Shown here: positions 17,935 through 27,845 of the stretch, piece after piece
Position numbering within the stretch: the first letter of the stretch is position 1
Layout: each line of letters starts with the position of its first letter
Assembly (NCBI GenBank): GCA_944325735.1
Contig: CALVBI010000002.1
Coordinates: forward strand, 248,001-312,000
Reading direction: 5' to 3'
DNA: 64,000 nt
DNA from: Candidatus Gastranaerophilales bacterium
GTDB lineage: Bacteria; Cyanobacteriota; Vampirovibrionia; Gastranaerophilales; Gastranaerophilaceae
Translations under genes and position numbers: made by a program
The notes under the pieces: model-generated
Told to the model about the DNA's origin: nothing
The model's input: the letters and a program-made list of their open reading frames with translations, nothing else
Databases searched by the model: none

Positions 17935-18649
17935 ATATTCTATAATCTATTTTATGTTTCGCAAATAAGTTATTAAAGAAGTTTTTATTATCTTTGATAT
18001 TTTGGGTAGTTAATTCCATAGGTAAATCTTCTTTAAAATTGAATCCTGGTGAATTTATAGTTTTGTTCCAAGGTAGTTTTTCTTCTCTTATTTTATTAAC
18101 ATAAGATATTATAAAATCCGGCAATTCTTCATAGTAATTATGTTCTTGTGTAATAGTTCCGTTAAAGAAAATATCTGAAAACATTTCTTCTGCTTTTTTA
18201 GAGTAATTATTAAGTTTTTTTTCTTCTGATGATGCAATTCTGTTAAGAATATCAAGCATAGAATCGTCTGTTTGGATTTTTGGAATAAATTTATATTTTA
18301 AATGAAATGGGATTGCTTCATTCAGAGAAAATATTTGAATTTTTCGAAAATTATTTTCAATCACATTAATAATGCTTGTAAGTCGCATTATTTCTCCTAG
18401 TCCTATGTGTTCATTATTGCTATATGAATCCATACGACTTCCGTTGAAAAATTTTTCGTTAATTTTAAAACTATTAACTCCGATTATAGATTTTTCTTTA
18501 TTAATTAGGAGTGTTTTAAATTTATCATTTTCTTTAATTGTGGTTACAAAAACTGGATTTGAGTTGTTGTCTATTGCTTTTAGTGTATTTACGAGTTTAT
18601 ATTTACCGATATTTGCTAATTGTAGAGTATTATTATTTAGAATTGTCAT
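17933..18649 (-). CDS. Unknown protein, possibly a divergent GNAT-like fold
   Basis: This 238-residue protein is not recognised with certainty. The central stretch HIGLGEIMRLTSIINVI followed by IQIFSLNEAIPFHLKYKF has the order seen in GNAT acetyltransferases (a Gly-rich loop and helix, then a strand, then an A-x-x-F-x-x-K-x-x-F end), so a divergent GNAT domain is a reasonable guess. The C terminus is basic and polar. The ORF ends in the U-run of the small RNA terminator on the other strand. There is no signal peptide. Confidence 0.6.
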   Translation of the reverse strand: MTILNNNTLQLANIGKYKLVNTLKAIDNNSNPVFVTTIKENDKFKTLLINKEKSIIGVNSFKINEKFFNGSRMDSYSNNEHIGLGEIMRLTSIINVIENNFRKIQIFSLNEAIPFHLKYKFIPKIQTDDSMLDILNRIASSEEKKLNNYSKKAEEMFSDIFFNGTITQEHNYYEELPDFIISYVNKIREEKLPWNKTINSPGFNFKEDLPMELTTQNIKDNKNFFNNLFAKHKIDYRI

Positions 18650-18681
18650 ATTGTTTGTAAAACTGGTAAATATATTTTTTG

Positions 18682-19275
18682 TTAATTTCGTTTAATTATT
18701 ATTAAGTTTCGTGTATGGTTTTCTTCAAGGGGTAAGTCGTATTTTATTATGTCAATTACTTTTGAGTTAAATTTTTTCAAAATTGATTGTGCTTCTTTTA
18801 TCTCTTCTTCTGTACGGATTGATTTGTATGCAATAAAGTATCCATTTTTGTTTAAAAGAGGCATTGCGTAACCTGTGATAACTTTTAGCGGAGCTACGGC
18901 TCTAGAGGTTATAATATCAAATTTATCTTTAATATTTTCTGCTCTGTCGCATATTGTATGGAGATTTGTAATATTAAGTTCAGTTTTTATATTTTCAATA
19001 GCGTTAATTTTTTTTCTGATACTGTCTAATCCATACACTTCGATATTTGGGTATGCTAAAGCTATTGGAACAGAAGGGAAACCGCCACCTGTACCTATAT
19101 CTAATAATGTTTTTGGATTAAAGGGATACTTTTCAAAGAATTTTTCAATTGATAGGCTATCAAATATATGTTTTTCCCATAAAAATTTTTCATCATTTTT
19201 TGATATTAAGTTTAACTTCGTGTTTTGGTTTAAAAAAGTTTTTATGTATTCATTAAAAAATTCTTTTTCTTTCAT
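18682..19275 (-). CDS. rsmG: 16S rRNA (guanine-N7) methyltransferase
   Basis: RsmG (GidB) methylates G527 of 16S rRNA. The 197-residue protein shows the SAM-binding motif LLDIGTGGGFPSVPIA near residue 57, VYGLDSIRKKINAIE, and the region DIITSRAVAPL. The length is near the family norm. Its start overlaps the end of the upstream ATPase-TPR gene by 4 bases, so the two are probably translated together. Confidence 0.93.
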   Translation of the reverse strand: MKEKEFFNEYIKTFLNQNTKLNLISKNDEKFLWEKHIFDSLSIEKFFEKYPFNPKTLLDIGTGGGFPSVPIALAYPNIEVYGLDSIRKKINAIENIKTELNITNLHTICDRAENIKDKFDIITSRAVAPLKVITGYAMPLLNKNGYFIAYKSIRTEEEIKEAQSILKKFNSKVIDIIKYDLPLEENHTRNLIIIKRN

Positions 19276-21611
19276 TGTATTCCTAATTTCTTTATGTCAT
19301 TTATACGCATTTCAATTTTAGTTATATTTTCTTTTGAAAAATTATTTAATGCAAGAGCGTGAGCATTTTTATAATGTTTAAGAGCATTAATATAGTCTTT
19401 TTTATTGTAATAGTAATCACCTAGTGCTACATCAGAAGATGTTATATAAAATGGTTCATTTAATTCAATAGCGCAAGCTTTGGCTTTTTTTAGATATTCG
19501 TAACTCTTTTCAGGATTTCTCAATGAATTAATTTCTGCAAGTTTCATTGTTGAAATATATATTCCGTTATAATTTTTTGTAGATTCATCAAGTCTTAGAC
19601 TTTCTTGCAGGTACTTAATTGATAAATCAGTTTTGCCATTTTCATCAAAAATTGTTGCAAGGTTAGTTAAAGATGATGATAAATATGCGTTAACCGTTGG
19701 ATCTTGTGAAGTTTCTACGCATTTTTTGTAATATTTAACAGCGTTTTCAATATCTCCTTCTTCATCGCAGTTTAGAGCGTATTTAAAATATAATTCTGCA
19801 AGAACATTTTTTTCAATTCCTGTTGTTGATTGAGGAAGTGTATTTTTAATGCTTTTGCCGGTAATACTAGATAATAAAAGTTCTGATTTTGCTTTCAAGT
19901 TTGGAGAAATATCTTCAGATAATATTTCTTTAAGAATTTTTTCAGCTCGGTCACGTTTAAATGTAATATAATATATGTTTGCTATTTCATATTTGCATTC
20001 GTTTATTTTTTCTGTATCTCCTGTGGAGAAATAGAATTCAACTGCTAACTCGAAGTATTTTAGTGAATTGAACCAGTCAGATAGTTTGTTAAAATTTTGA
20101 GCTAGTTTAGTATAAATTTTAGGTAAAAAAGTATAATAATCGTCGTCGTTATTCATTGTGAGTGCTTTTTGATAAATCATTATGACTTTTTTATAGTTAA
20201 AATTTTGTTCTTCTTGTCTTGCAAAATTAATTAAATTAACCAATGAAAGATTTTGGATTTCTTCTAGAGTTTTGTTGTTTTCATCTGAAATATCCACAAA
20301 TTTGTTTATAGAATTTGCAATTTTATTCATAATTTCTATTTCATCTTCCTCTGAATCGAAGACAAATGATATATTTTTAATTTTTTCATCTTTTTGCTGT
20401 TTAGTTTGTTGAATAGGTTTAGGTATTTGTGGTTTTATTATTTGGTTAGTTTGAATTTCTTGAATTGTTTTTTGAGGTAAAATAGGTTTTTTAGGAATAA
20501 ACAATTCATGATATTCAATTTCTTTTCGCATAGTCTGTCTTGAGATTAGCAAATCTCTTTCGAGTGGTTTGAGTGGTAGTTGTGTATTGTATAATTCTAC
20601 ACAGTTTTTGTGTATTTTTACTAAAATATTTTCTGCAATTGAGTTTTCTGCAATTGTTTTATAATAATCTTGCAGGTATATCATTGATCCTTCTCTTGTG
20701 AGGACTAGGTTGTCTGTAAGAAATGCTATTTTATCTGCGTTATACAAATTTAAATTTTTAAGCAAGTTGATATTTACAGGATGTCGCATTATTGTAAGAA
20801 ATCTTATTAAATGACCACTTATGGGATCTACTAAAGATAATGCTTCTCTTAGTATAAAGTCGTTAAAAGATAGAAAACTTTTTGTATAACCAGATAGAAA
20901 ATCTGTTAGACTAAGTTTTCTAATTTGCATAATTTTTATTGCTAGAGTTGTATAGAAATAGTAGCCTCTTGAATGTTTATACAATTCATCGGATAGCGGG
21001 CCGATTTGTTTAATATCTTCTGATCTTAGATATTTTTCAAATATTCCTTTATCTAATGCATTTATTGCAACTCTATCATAATCTGTTGAAAAGTCAGAAT
21101 AATCAAATTTTCTTGCTATTAATACTATTTTAATTTTATCATTTTTAGATATATGAGATAAAAAATTTAAAATTTCTTGTTTGTTATCTCTTAGAACTTG
21201 TTCAAAAGAGTTGATAACTATTACGATTGGTTTTTCAATAGAATCAAAATATGCGTTAATTTTTTGTGTAAAGTTTTCTGTTCTGGCTTTGGGAACTTGA
21301 ATAATATTTTGGGCTGTTAATTTTTTGAAATTATCAAAAAATTCTAATAAAATATCATCAAGAATTGTTGTTTCAAAGCAGTTGTACTTTAATTTTATAA
21401 CATCTTCTTTTAGAAAAGAAAGAGATTGATTTATCACATAAATTTTTCCGGTTCCCATAAAACCGTTAACTAAAAGCAGATGTTTGTCAGATTTGAAAAA
21501 ATTAGTAATTTTTTCTATTTGATTAATATTATTTTCTATAAGAAATTGATTAATTCCAATATCTTGTTTCTGAATAGTTTTTTTATCTGCAATTTCTGTG
21601 ATGAATTCCAT
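19272..21611 (-). CDS. P-loop ATPase with C-terminal TPR array
   Basis: This 779-residue protein has an N-terminal ATPase module: a Walker A-like loop in LLLVNGFMGTGKIYVIN (about residues 48-64) and a Walker B-like strand in IVIVINSFEQVLRD, as in ORC/STAND-type ATPases. A low-complexity Lys/Gln/Ile linker lies at about 365-405. The C-terminal 350 residues carry several tetratricopeptide repeats (AELYFKYALNCDEEGDIENA, YYNKKDYINALKHYKNAHAL). This architecture is typical of signalling or scaffold ATPases, but the role is unknown. It overlaps rsmG by 4 bases. Confidence 0.75.
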   Translation of the reverse strand: MEFITEIADKKTIQKQDIGINQFLIENNINQIEKITNFFKSDKHLLLVNGFMGTGKIYVINQSLSFLKEDVIKLKYNCFETTILDDILLEFFDNFKKLTAQNIIQVPKARTENFTQKINAYFDSIEKPIVIVINSFEQVLRDNKQEILNFLSHISKNDKIKIVLIARKFDYSDFSTDYDRVAINALDKGIFEKYLRSEDIKQIGPLSDELYKHSRGYYFYTTLAIKIMQIRKLSLTDFLSGYTKSFLSFNDFILREALSLVDPISGHLIRFLTIMRHPVNINLLKNLNLYNADKIAFLTDNLVLTREGSMIYLQDYYKTIAENSIAENILVKIHKNCVELYNTQLPLKPLERDLLISRQTMRKEIEYHELFIPKKPILPQKTIQEIQTNQIIKPQIPKPIQQTKQQKDEKIKNISFVFDSEEDEIEIMNKIANSINKFVDISDENNKTLEEIQNLSLVNLINFARQEEQNFNYKKVIMIYQKALTMNNDDDYYTFLPKIYTKLAQNFNKLSDWFNSLKYFELAVEFYFSTGDTEKINECKYEIANIYYITFKRDRAEKILKEILSEDISPNLKAKSELLLSSITGKSIKNTLPQSTTGIEKNVLAELYFKYALNCDEEGDIENAVKYYKKCVETSQDPTVNAYLSSSLTNLATIFDENGKTDLSIKYLQESLRLDESTKNYNGIYISTMKLAEINSLRNPEKSYEYLKKAKACAIELNEPFYITSSDVALGDYYYNKKDYINALKHYKNAHALALNNFSKENITKIEMRINDIKKLGIQ

Positions 21612-21700
21612 AAAGCTATATTAATAGATTTCTTAAAATTTTGCAAATCAAATATTTTTATAGTACACTAATATTATAATATTAAGATAAGGGGAATCAT

Positions 21701-21805
21701 ATGGAATTTTTTAGAAAACACCAGAGAGCAATAGTTGCAATAATTGCGGTTACATTTATTGCTTGGACAGTTGGATTGATGATATTGCCTCTTATGGTTA
21801 AATAA
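21701..21805 (+). CDS. 34-residue single-helix membrane peptide
   Basis: An ATG at 21701 follows AAGGGG at good spacing and opens a 35-codon frame ending at 21805, two bases before the M23 peptidase start. The peptide starts MEFFRKHQRAIVAIIAVTF and is almost entirely one membrane helix with a basic N terminus. The start resembles the N-terminal anchor of PpiD/SurA-type chaperones, so it may be a remnant or an independent small membrane protein. Its position suggests it is the first gene of the envelope operon. Confidence 0.65.
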   Translation: MEFFRKHQRAIVAIIAVTFIAWTVGLMILPLMVK

Positions 21806-21807
21806 AT

Positions 21808-22932
21808 ATGAGTAAAATAGGATATTTAAAAAAAGGATTTATAGTTTTTTTAGTGATGCTTATGACTAACATAGGCTCAATTGCTCGTGCTGATCAACTT
21901 AGAAATATTCAGCATAAGCAAAAAGTTACTCATGAAAAAATTAAAAGGTTGAAGGTTTTAGAGCATTTAGAAAAAAATAAATTATATAAAAATCAACAAA
22001 AATTAGAACAAGCTTCAAATACATTGCAATATTCAAAAAATCAATATTCCAGTTTAGAAGCTCAATTAGCAAGGATGGAAAAAGACTTGACGGCTTCTGT
22101 AGCTGAATTTAATAAAGCAAATGTCGATATGAGAAAAAGAATTCGTCAGGTTTATAAAAATCAAAGAACTGGAATGTTCCAATTGATTTTAACTGCAAAA
22201 GATTTGAATTCATTACTTGATGTTGTTTATTTTGAAAAAATTGTTTTGAAAAAAGATTATGCAAGGATTTTAGCGGTGCGAGCAAAATCTCAAAAAATAG
22301 CTATGATGAAAAAAAATATCGAAGCTAAGAAAATTGCCCTTGCTCAATCAATTCAAGAAATAAATTCTCAACAAAAAAATATAAAATATGCCATAGCTCT
22401 AAACCAAAGCATGATTAATAAATACAAAACAGACAGAAAAACTTATGAACGTGCAGAACGTGAATTAGCAAGGCAGTCTGCAAGTATTCAAAGTATGATT
22501 GCAAGAAACCGTGGAGGTTCAACTGTTCGAGTTACTTCTGCCGGGTTTATGAGACCTATTAGTGGTCGTATTACATCTCCTTTTGGCTGGAGAACTCACC
22601 CTATATTTAACAGCAGAACCTTCCATTCAGGAGTAGATATTGCAGGACCTAACAGAGGAAGTATAAGAGCTTCTAATTCCGGAAAAGTTATTTATTCCGG
22701 TTGGTATGGTGGATATGGAAAAGTTGTAATATTAGACCATGGTGTAATTAATGGTAAACCTACTACAACTTTATATGCTCATATGTCGTCTATCAGGGTT
22801 GGACAAGGTCAATTCGTAAACAAGGGAGAAGTTGTGGGATACGAAGGGACAACAGGATATAGTACAGGTCCTCATGTTCATTTCGAAGTTCGAATTAATG
22901 GCAAACCAAATAACCCGTTGAATTATATTTAA
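21808..22932 (+). CDS. Secreted M23-family peptidase with coiled coil (EnvC/NlpD-like)
   Basis: The 374-residue protein has an N-terminal signal sequence (FIVFLVMLMTNIGSIARA), a long coiled coil at about residues 30-235 rich in Lys, Gln and Glu, and a C-terminal LytM/M23 domain. The zinc ligands are visible in HSGVDIAG and HVHFEV, with SPFGWRTHPIF before them. Such proteins cut peptidoglycan cross-links or activate amidases during division. It is followed after 14 bases by an LptA/LptD-like gene. Confidence 0.92.
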   Translation: MSKIGYLKKGFIVFLVMLMTNIGSIARADQLRNIQHKQKVTHEKIKRLKVLEHLEKNKLYKNQQKLEQASNTLQYSKNQYSSLEAQLARMEKDLTASVAEFNKANVDMRKRIRQVYKNQRTGMFQLILTAKDLNSLLDVVYFEKIVLKKDYARILAVRAKSQKIAMMKKNIEAKKIALAQSIQEINSQQKNIKYAIALNQSMINKYKTDRKTYERAERELARQSASIQSMIARNRGGSTVRVTSAGFMRPISGRITSPFGWRTHPIFNSRTFHSGVDIAGPNRGSIRASNSGKVIYSGWYGGYGKVVILDHGVINGKPTTTLYAHMSSIRVGQGQFVNKGEVVGYEGTTGYSTGPHVHFEVRINGKPNNPLNYI

Positions 22933-22946
22933 GAAAAAGGTAAGAA

Positions 22947-25169
22947 GTGAAAAAGAGTTTTTTAATAACAGCATTAATTTTATCTTTGACTTCTCAAGCG
23001 GTTTTATCCGCAGAGTTGATTAAAGGCCCAGAGGATTTAGAACAAGTATTTAGTGATAGTTTCTATGAATCCCCTATTTCTGCGCCTATGCCTAAAGTTG
23101 AAGTAAGTGAAGGTAGTACAACTCCTCCTTGCAAAGGGATGCCTGTTTTTAAAAAGGTAAGAATTAAACTTACTAATAAAATAAGAGAAAAAGATTATAA
23201 AAAAACTCTTGAATTGATTGAAAAAGAAAAGAAGATTCAAGCTGAAATGGAAGCAAAAGAGCTTGAAGAATTGAATAAAGAGTTAAATATAAACTACAAA
23301 AAAGAAGACGATAGTAAAACTTCTGATAAAGTAGATTCTAAAACTAAAAAAGATGATAAGTCTGAAATTAATTCTGAAAAAACTTTAGAATTAGAAGGTG
23401 GAGTAAAAGAACATGTTACATCTAATGATGTTACTTTAGATGCTGATAATATTGATTATGATGATAAAACGTTTGATATTATAGCAACTGGTTCCCCAGT
23501 ATTGTTTTTCCCTCCGCAAAATGTGACAATTAAGGCAGATAAGCTTGTATATAATAATACTTCAAATATTCTAAAAGCATATGGAAAAGTAGAAGTTATA
23601 AGAGATGGAAACAGTGTATTTGGGGATTATTTACAGATTAACCTAAATGAAGAAAATGCTTTTATGGATAATATTGAAACCAAAGCTTCAATGTTGACTG
23701 TTAGAGCTAGAAAATCTGAAATGGGTGATGACAAAATTGTTCTATATAACGGAAAAATGTCATCTGAAGAATCATATATCTTGGATTTTCATACTAAAAT
23801 GATTGGTGGTAACAATTTCAATAGAATGATTATCGATGATGAAGAAAGGTCTTCTATAACTGATGAAATTGGTGATACTGCTATTAATATCAAAGCTAAA
23901 GATATTATTTTCAACGCTAAACGAGATCATGATGTAATAACTTTGAAGAAAGCTCAAATTAATTATGGTGATACTAAGTTATTTACAATTCCGTCAATTA
24001 CAGCTCATACAAATAAAAAACGAGAATTCTTTGATGCAAATTACCCAGAATTTGGATCTCGTGGACGTTTAGGGATGTTCTTAGGACCTGGTTTTGTATT
24101 TGATACTCCATTACAAAATGGTTCTACATTAAAAGTAATGCCTATTTTAAATAATAAAAGCGGATTAGGATTTGGTGGCATGTTGAAATATCGAAGTGCT
24201 ACGAATTATACAGACTTCGCATATGGTTCCTCTGCTGATGTATTTATTTTAAAAGGTAAACAGTTCTTTGATGATAAATTGTATATGCAATATGGTGCAA
24301 ATTCATATATGGATGAATGGTGGTTTGGACCTAGAATGCCTAAGTATACAGCAGAGTTAATTTATCATGATAGAGGAGTTATTCCTTCAACTATTGGCAA
24401 TGGTTTAGATTTGAATTTTAAACATCGTTTTGGTTTTGGTTATATGCAAAACAATGATGTAAATCGTCATGGGGAAAATATTCAAGCTGCTGATATAGGA
24501 ACTATAAGAACTAGATACATGGCAGAGGCTGCTCAGACATTATTTAATTATGAAGATAGAGAAAAATTAAGGTCTTTAAATTTAGCTCTTGTAATGCAAG
24601 GTAGTGCGGCGTTATATGGTACTGGGGATACTCAATTTGTTGGAAGAATAGGGCCTAGAGTTCATACTCAGTATAAATATTGGATGCAAGATATAGGTTT
24701 TTTTGCTGCAGCATACCAAGATGGAACACCAATGCAAATGTATGATATGTATAGATATGGTCATGCTAATGTTTATTTACGTGAAGCATTGCGTTTGAAT
24801 AAATATTTGACAGTTGCTTGGTCTGGCACATTAACTTTAACCGGGGATTCGCCAAATGGTGAAATGTTCCAAGAAAATTCTTTTATAATTGCTTTAGGTC
24901 CGGATGATTTTAAAGTTAATTTGGGCTATGATTGGGTAAGACGTCAGACTTATTTTGCTTTTGTTGTATCAATGGACACTAAAGGCTCTTCTTTGGAATT
25001 TGATAGAATGGAAATTAAAAATCCTGACAGAATAGCAAAAAGTAACCAAGAAGATGTAGAATTAAAAGTATATGATGTTGAAAATAATACAACAGATAAA
25101 AAGGTTCAAAAGAAAATGAGATATGCTGAAGTTATAGATATTGAAGATCCAAACAAGGAACAGATATAG
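22947..25169 (+). CDS. OstA/LptD-like outer-membrane LPS transport protein
   Basis: A GTG start at 22947 follows AAGG and encodes a 740-residue protein with a signal peptide (KKSFLITALILSLTSQAVLSA). Residues about 55-140 are a charged Lys/Glu linker. An OstA/LptA-type beta-jellyroll follows (VTLDADNIDYDDKTFDI, VTIKADKLVYNN, AYGKVEVIRDGN), then roughly 400 residues of alternating aromatic beta strands that look like an outer-membrane barrel. This is the order of LptD, which inserts lipopolysaccharide into the outer membrane; the barrel is shorter than in Escherichia coli. lpxI and lpxB follow, which supports the LPS role. Confidence 0.8.
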   Translation: MKKSFLITALILSLTSQAVLSAELIKGPEDLEQVFSDSFYESPISAPMPKVEVSEGSTTPPCKGMPVFKKVRIKLTNKIREKDYKKTLELIEKEKKIQAEMEAKELEELNKELNINYKKEDDSKTSDKVDSKTKKDDKSEINSEKTLELEGGVKEHVTSNDVTLDADNIDYDDKTFDIIATGSPVLFFPPQNVTIKADKLVYNNTSNILKAYGKVEVIRDGNSVFGDYLQINLNEENAFMDNIETKASMLTVRARKSEMGDDKIVLYNGKMSSEESYILDFHTKMIGGNNFNRMIIDDEERSSITDEIGDTAINIKAKDIIFNAKRDHDVITLKKAQINYGDTKLFTIPSITAHTNKKREFFDANYPEFGSRGRLGMFLGPGFVFDTPLQNGSTLKVMPILNNKSGLGFGGMLKYRSATNYTDFAYGSSADVFILKGKQFFDDKLYMQYGANSYMDEWWFGPRMPKYTAELIYHDRGVIPSTIGNGLDLNFKHRFGFGYMQNNDVNRHGENIQAADIGTIRTRYMAEAAQTLFNYEDREKLRSLNLALVMQGSAALYGTGDTQFVGRIGPRVHTQYKYWMQDIGFFAAAYQDGTPMQMYDMYRYGHANVYLREALRLNKYLTVAWSGTLTLTGDSPNGEMFQENSFIIALGPDDFKVNLGYDWVRRQTYFAFVVSMDTKGSSLEFDRMEIKNPDRIAKSNQEDVELKVYDVENNTTDKKVQKKMRYAEVIDIEDPNKEQI

Positions 25170-25796
25170 ATGAGTGAATTAAAAAAAATAAAATCAGAAA
25201 TAATTGAGTACGGGAAATTAGCTGGGATAAAAAATTTTACTCCCGGATATTCTGGAAATTTTTCTGCAAGATTTGAAGATAAAATTTTGATTACCTCATC
25301 TGGTTCTTCAAATGGTTATTTGTCTGAAGATGAATTAGTTTTAATTGATTTTAACGGAAATTTAGTTGAAGGAGATAAAAAGCCTTCATCTGAAAAAATG
25401 CTCCATGTTGAATTTTATAAACAAAGACCAGATGTTAATTATATTATTCATGTTCATTCTCCGTATTTAAGTTCTTTTGCTTGTTGTCACATTCCTTTGG
25501 ATGAACCGATTATGGCTGAAAATGTGTTTTATTTCGGGGAAATCCCGTTAGCAGAATACGGTTTGCCCTCTTCAATGGATTTAGTTGAAAAAACTGCGAA
25601 GTATTTTAAAGATTATGATGCTGTTTTGATGGCAAATCATGGATTTATCGTTGGAGATAAAACGATTAAAGATGCTTTTTTAAAGCTGGAACTTGCCGAA
25701 TCTTATGCTCAGGTTGTATTTAATACAAAGATGATGGGTGGAGCAGTTTTGTTTACTCAAAAAGAAGTTGATGAAATTAATTCGTTAAAAAAATAG
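25170..25796 (+). CDS. Class II aldolase/adducin-family protein
   Basis: The ATG directly follows the upstream stop codon. The 208-residue protein carries the zinc-site motifs of fuculose-phosphate aldolase-like enzymes: YSGNFSARF with the SSGS phosphate loop, the acidic residue in KPSSEK, HVHSP, and the distal ANHGFIVG. It would cleave or isomerise a sugar phosphate, but the substrate is not clear. Its place inside an LPS cluster suggests a role in supplying a surface sugar or simple operon sharing. Confidence 0.87.
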   Translation: MSELKKIKSEIIEYGKLAGIKNFTPGYSGNFSARFEDKILITSSGSSNGYLSEDELVLIDFNGNLVEGDKKPSSEKMLHVEFYKQRPDVNYIIHVHSPYLSSFACCHIPLDEPIMAENVFYFGEIPLAEYGLPSSMDLVEKTAKYFKDYDAVLMANHGFIVGDKTIKDAFLKLELAESYAQVVFNTKMMGGAVLFTQKEVDEINSLKK

Positions 25797-25835
25797 TTGT
25801 GATATAATAAATTTTAGTAAAAGAGGATATAAAAA

Positions 25836-26657
25836 GTGTCAATGTCAATAATGTTAGAAAATAAACAGGGATTAATAGCAGGAGATGGTATATTACCAGT
25901 AGAAATGGCTCGCCATGCAAAAGAAAACGGGTTTGAAGTAGTATGTATTTCTCTTGCGAATGATAATGTTAAACAATTAAAAAAATATTGTTCAAAAGTA
26001 TATTCTTGCCATCCTGGTGAAGTAAATAGAATTGAAAAAATATTAAAAGATGAAGAAATTAAACAAGCAACTTTTTTAGGAAAGGTTCATAAAAGAGTTC
26101 TTTTGCAGCTTCATAAATTTGATTCTCGTGCTATTGAAATATTAAAGGCAGCGCAGAGATTAAATGATGATAAGGTAATGTTGCTTATTGTAAATGAATT
26201 TGAAAAGTTAGGTATAACTGTTTTAGACCAAACAATATTTATTAAAAATTTAATGATTCCATCAGGAGTTTTAGGAAAATTAAAACCTACAGAAGAACAA
26301 ATGGAAGATGTAAATTATGGTTTTTGGCTTGCAAAAGAAATGGGTAAAGTTGATGTAGGTCAATCAGTTGTAATAAAAGATAAAATGATTATGGCAGTAG
26401 AAGCGATTGAAGGTACAGATATGTGTATAAAACGCGGTTCAAAACTAGCTAAAAGCGGAGCTGCTGTTGTAAAAGTCGCAAAACCTTCTCAAGATAAGAG
26501 ATTTGATATTCCAGCAATTGGATTAAGAACATTAAAAACAATGAAAAAATACAAGGCAAATTTAATTGCAGTTGAAGCTAATGAAACAATTATTGTTGAT
26601 CAAGAAAAAGTAATTAAGTTTGCAGATGAAAATGATATTGTAATAATGGCTGTGTAG
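25836..26657 (+). CDS. lpxI: UDP-2,3-diacylglucosamine pyrophosphatase
   Basis: LpxI hydrolyses UDP-2,3-diacylglucosamine to lipid X, replacing LpxH in many bacteria including Cyanobacteria. The 273-residue protein has the family start LIAGDGILPVEMARHAKENG and the C-terminal DUF1009 domain with AVEAIEGTDMCIKRG and FDIPAIGLRTL. The GTG at 25836 is spaced 8 bases from AGAGGA; an in-frame ATG six bases later is too far from it. lpxB begins one base after the stop, the usual pairing. Confidence 0.95.
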   Translation: MSMSIMLENKQGLIAGDGILPVEMARHAKENGFEVVCISLANDNVKQLKKYCSKVYSCHPGEVNRIEKILKDEEIKQATFLGKVHKRVLLQLHKFDSRAIEILKAAQRLNDDKVMLLIVNEFEKLGITVLDQTIFIKNLMIPSGVLGKLKPTEEQMEDVNYGFWLAKEMGKVDVGQSVVIKDKMIMAVEAIEGTDMCIKRGSKLAKSGAAVVKVAKPSQDKRFDIPAIGLRTLKTMKKYKANLIAVEANETIIVDQEKVIKFADENDIVIMAV

Positions 26658-26658
26658 A

Positions 26659-27777
26659 ATGAAAAAACTCTTTATAATAACAGGTGAATACTCTGGAGAT
26701 ATTCATGCATCACATGTTGTAGAGGCTTTAAAATCAACTAATCCTGATATTGAGATTGAAGGAGTTGGTGGAGATAATTTACGCAATGCTGGAGTAAAAT
26801 TATTTTCTGACCAAAAGAAAATGGGAGCAGTTGGATTAAGTCCTAAAATTATAATTGACCATATAACTTTAGGGAAACGCCTTGTTGATTATTTGATAAA
26901 TGATTATAAACCTGATTTGGTTTTATTAATAGATTATGGTGCTTTTAATCTGAGTGTTTCAAAATTTTTAAAAAGAGCTGGAATTAAAGTTTTTTATTAT
27001 ATTCCACCACAAGTTTGGGCAAGTAGAAAATGGCGTATAAATACTATTAAGAGAAATATTGATGAAGTTTTATGTATATTTCCTTTTGAAAAAGATTTAT
27101 ATGAGGGTTATGGAATAAAAACTCATTATTGCGGTCATCCTTTAGTTTCTCAGTTACCTCCAAAAGCAGATAGAGATAAATTTTTTGAGAAACATGGATT
27201 TGATAAAAATAAAAAGTTAGTTTCAATTTTTCCAGGTTCTAGGGAATTTGAATTGAAATATTTGATGTCAGTCTTTATAAAAACCGCAGAAAATTTACAA
27301 AAAAAACATCCTGATTTGCAATTTTGTTTGTCACATGCACCAAATTTGTCTGATAGGGTGTATGATAAGTATTTAAAAAATTGTCCTTTTAAAGTTATTA
27401 AAGGAGAAAATCAAGCTTTATTAAGTGTATCAGATGCTCTAATTTTAGCATCTGGAACTGTCGCACTTGAAGCTTGTTTGTATCAAACTCCTATGATTAT
27501 TGCATATAGGGGACCTTGGTTATTTTATTTAATATATTTACTAGTAAGATGTATAAAAAGAGTTTCTTTACCAAATATTATTGCAGATAAATCAATTGTT
27601 CCTGAAATTATTCAAGGAGATGTAAATGCAAATAAAATTTCATATGAGATAGAAAAACTATTATTTGATATTGATTATAGAGAAAATAATATATTAGAGT
27701 TAGGTAAAGTTCGTTCATTGTTATCTGATAAGATATCTTCAAAGGAAGTAGCTAAAATTATTTCTAATAGTCTTTAA
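26659..27777 (+). CDS. lpxB: Lipid-A-disaccharide synthase
   Basis: LpxB joins lipid X and UDP-diacylglucosamine to make the lipid A disaccharide. The 372-residue GT-B (family 19) enzyme shows FIITGEYSGDIHASHVV, VGGDNLRNAG, the YYIPPQVWASRKWR motif, a GHPL signature and the C-terminal donor-site segment ASGTVALEA. The length fits the family. It is directly coupled to lpxI. Confidence 0.95.
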   Translation: MKKLFIITGEYSGDIHASHVVEALKSTNPDIEIEGVGGDNLRNAGVKLFSDQKKMGAVGLSPKIIIDHITLGKRLVDYLINDYKPDLVLLIDYGAFNLSVSKFLKRAGIKVFYYIPPQVWASRKWRINTIKRNIDEVLCIFPFEKDLYEGYGIKTHYCGHPLVSQLPPKADRDKFFEKHGFDKNKKLVSIFPGSREFELKYLMSVFIKTAENLQKKHPDLQFCLSHAPNLSDRVYDKYLKNCPFKVIKGENQALLSVSDALILASGTVALEACLYQTPMIIAYRGPWLFYLIYLLVRCIKRVSLPNIIADKSIVPEIIQGDVNANKISYEIEKLLFDIDYRENNILELGKVRSLLSDKISSKEVAKIISNSL

Positions 27778-27845
27778 ATGGTTAATAAATCTTTAGAAAC
27801 AGGCAATATTTTTAAGCTTTATACGTTTATAAATATAGGTAGCGT

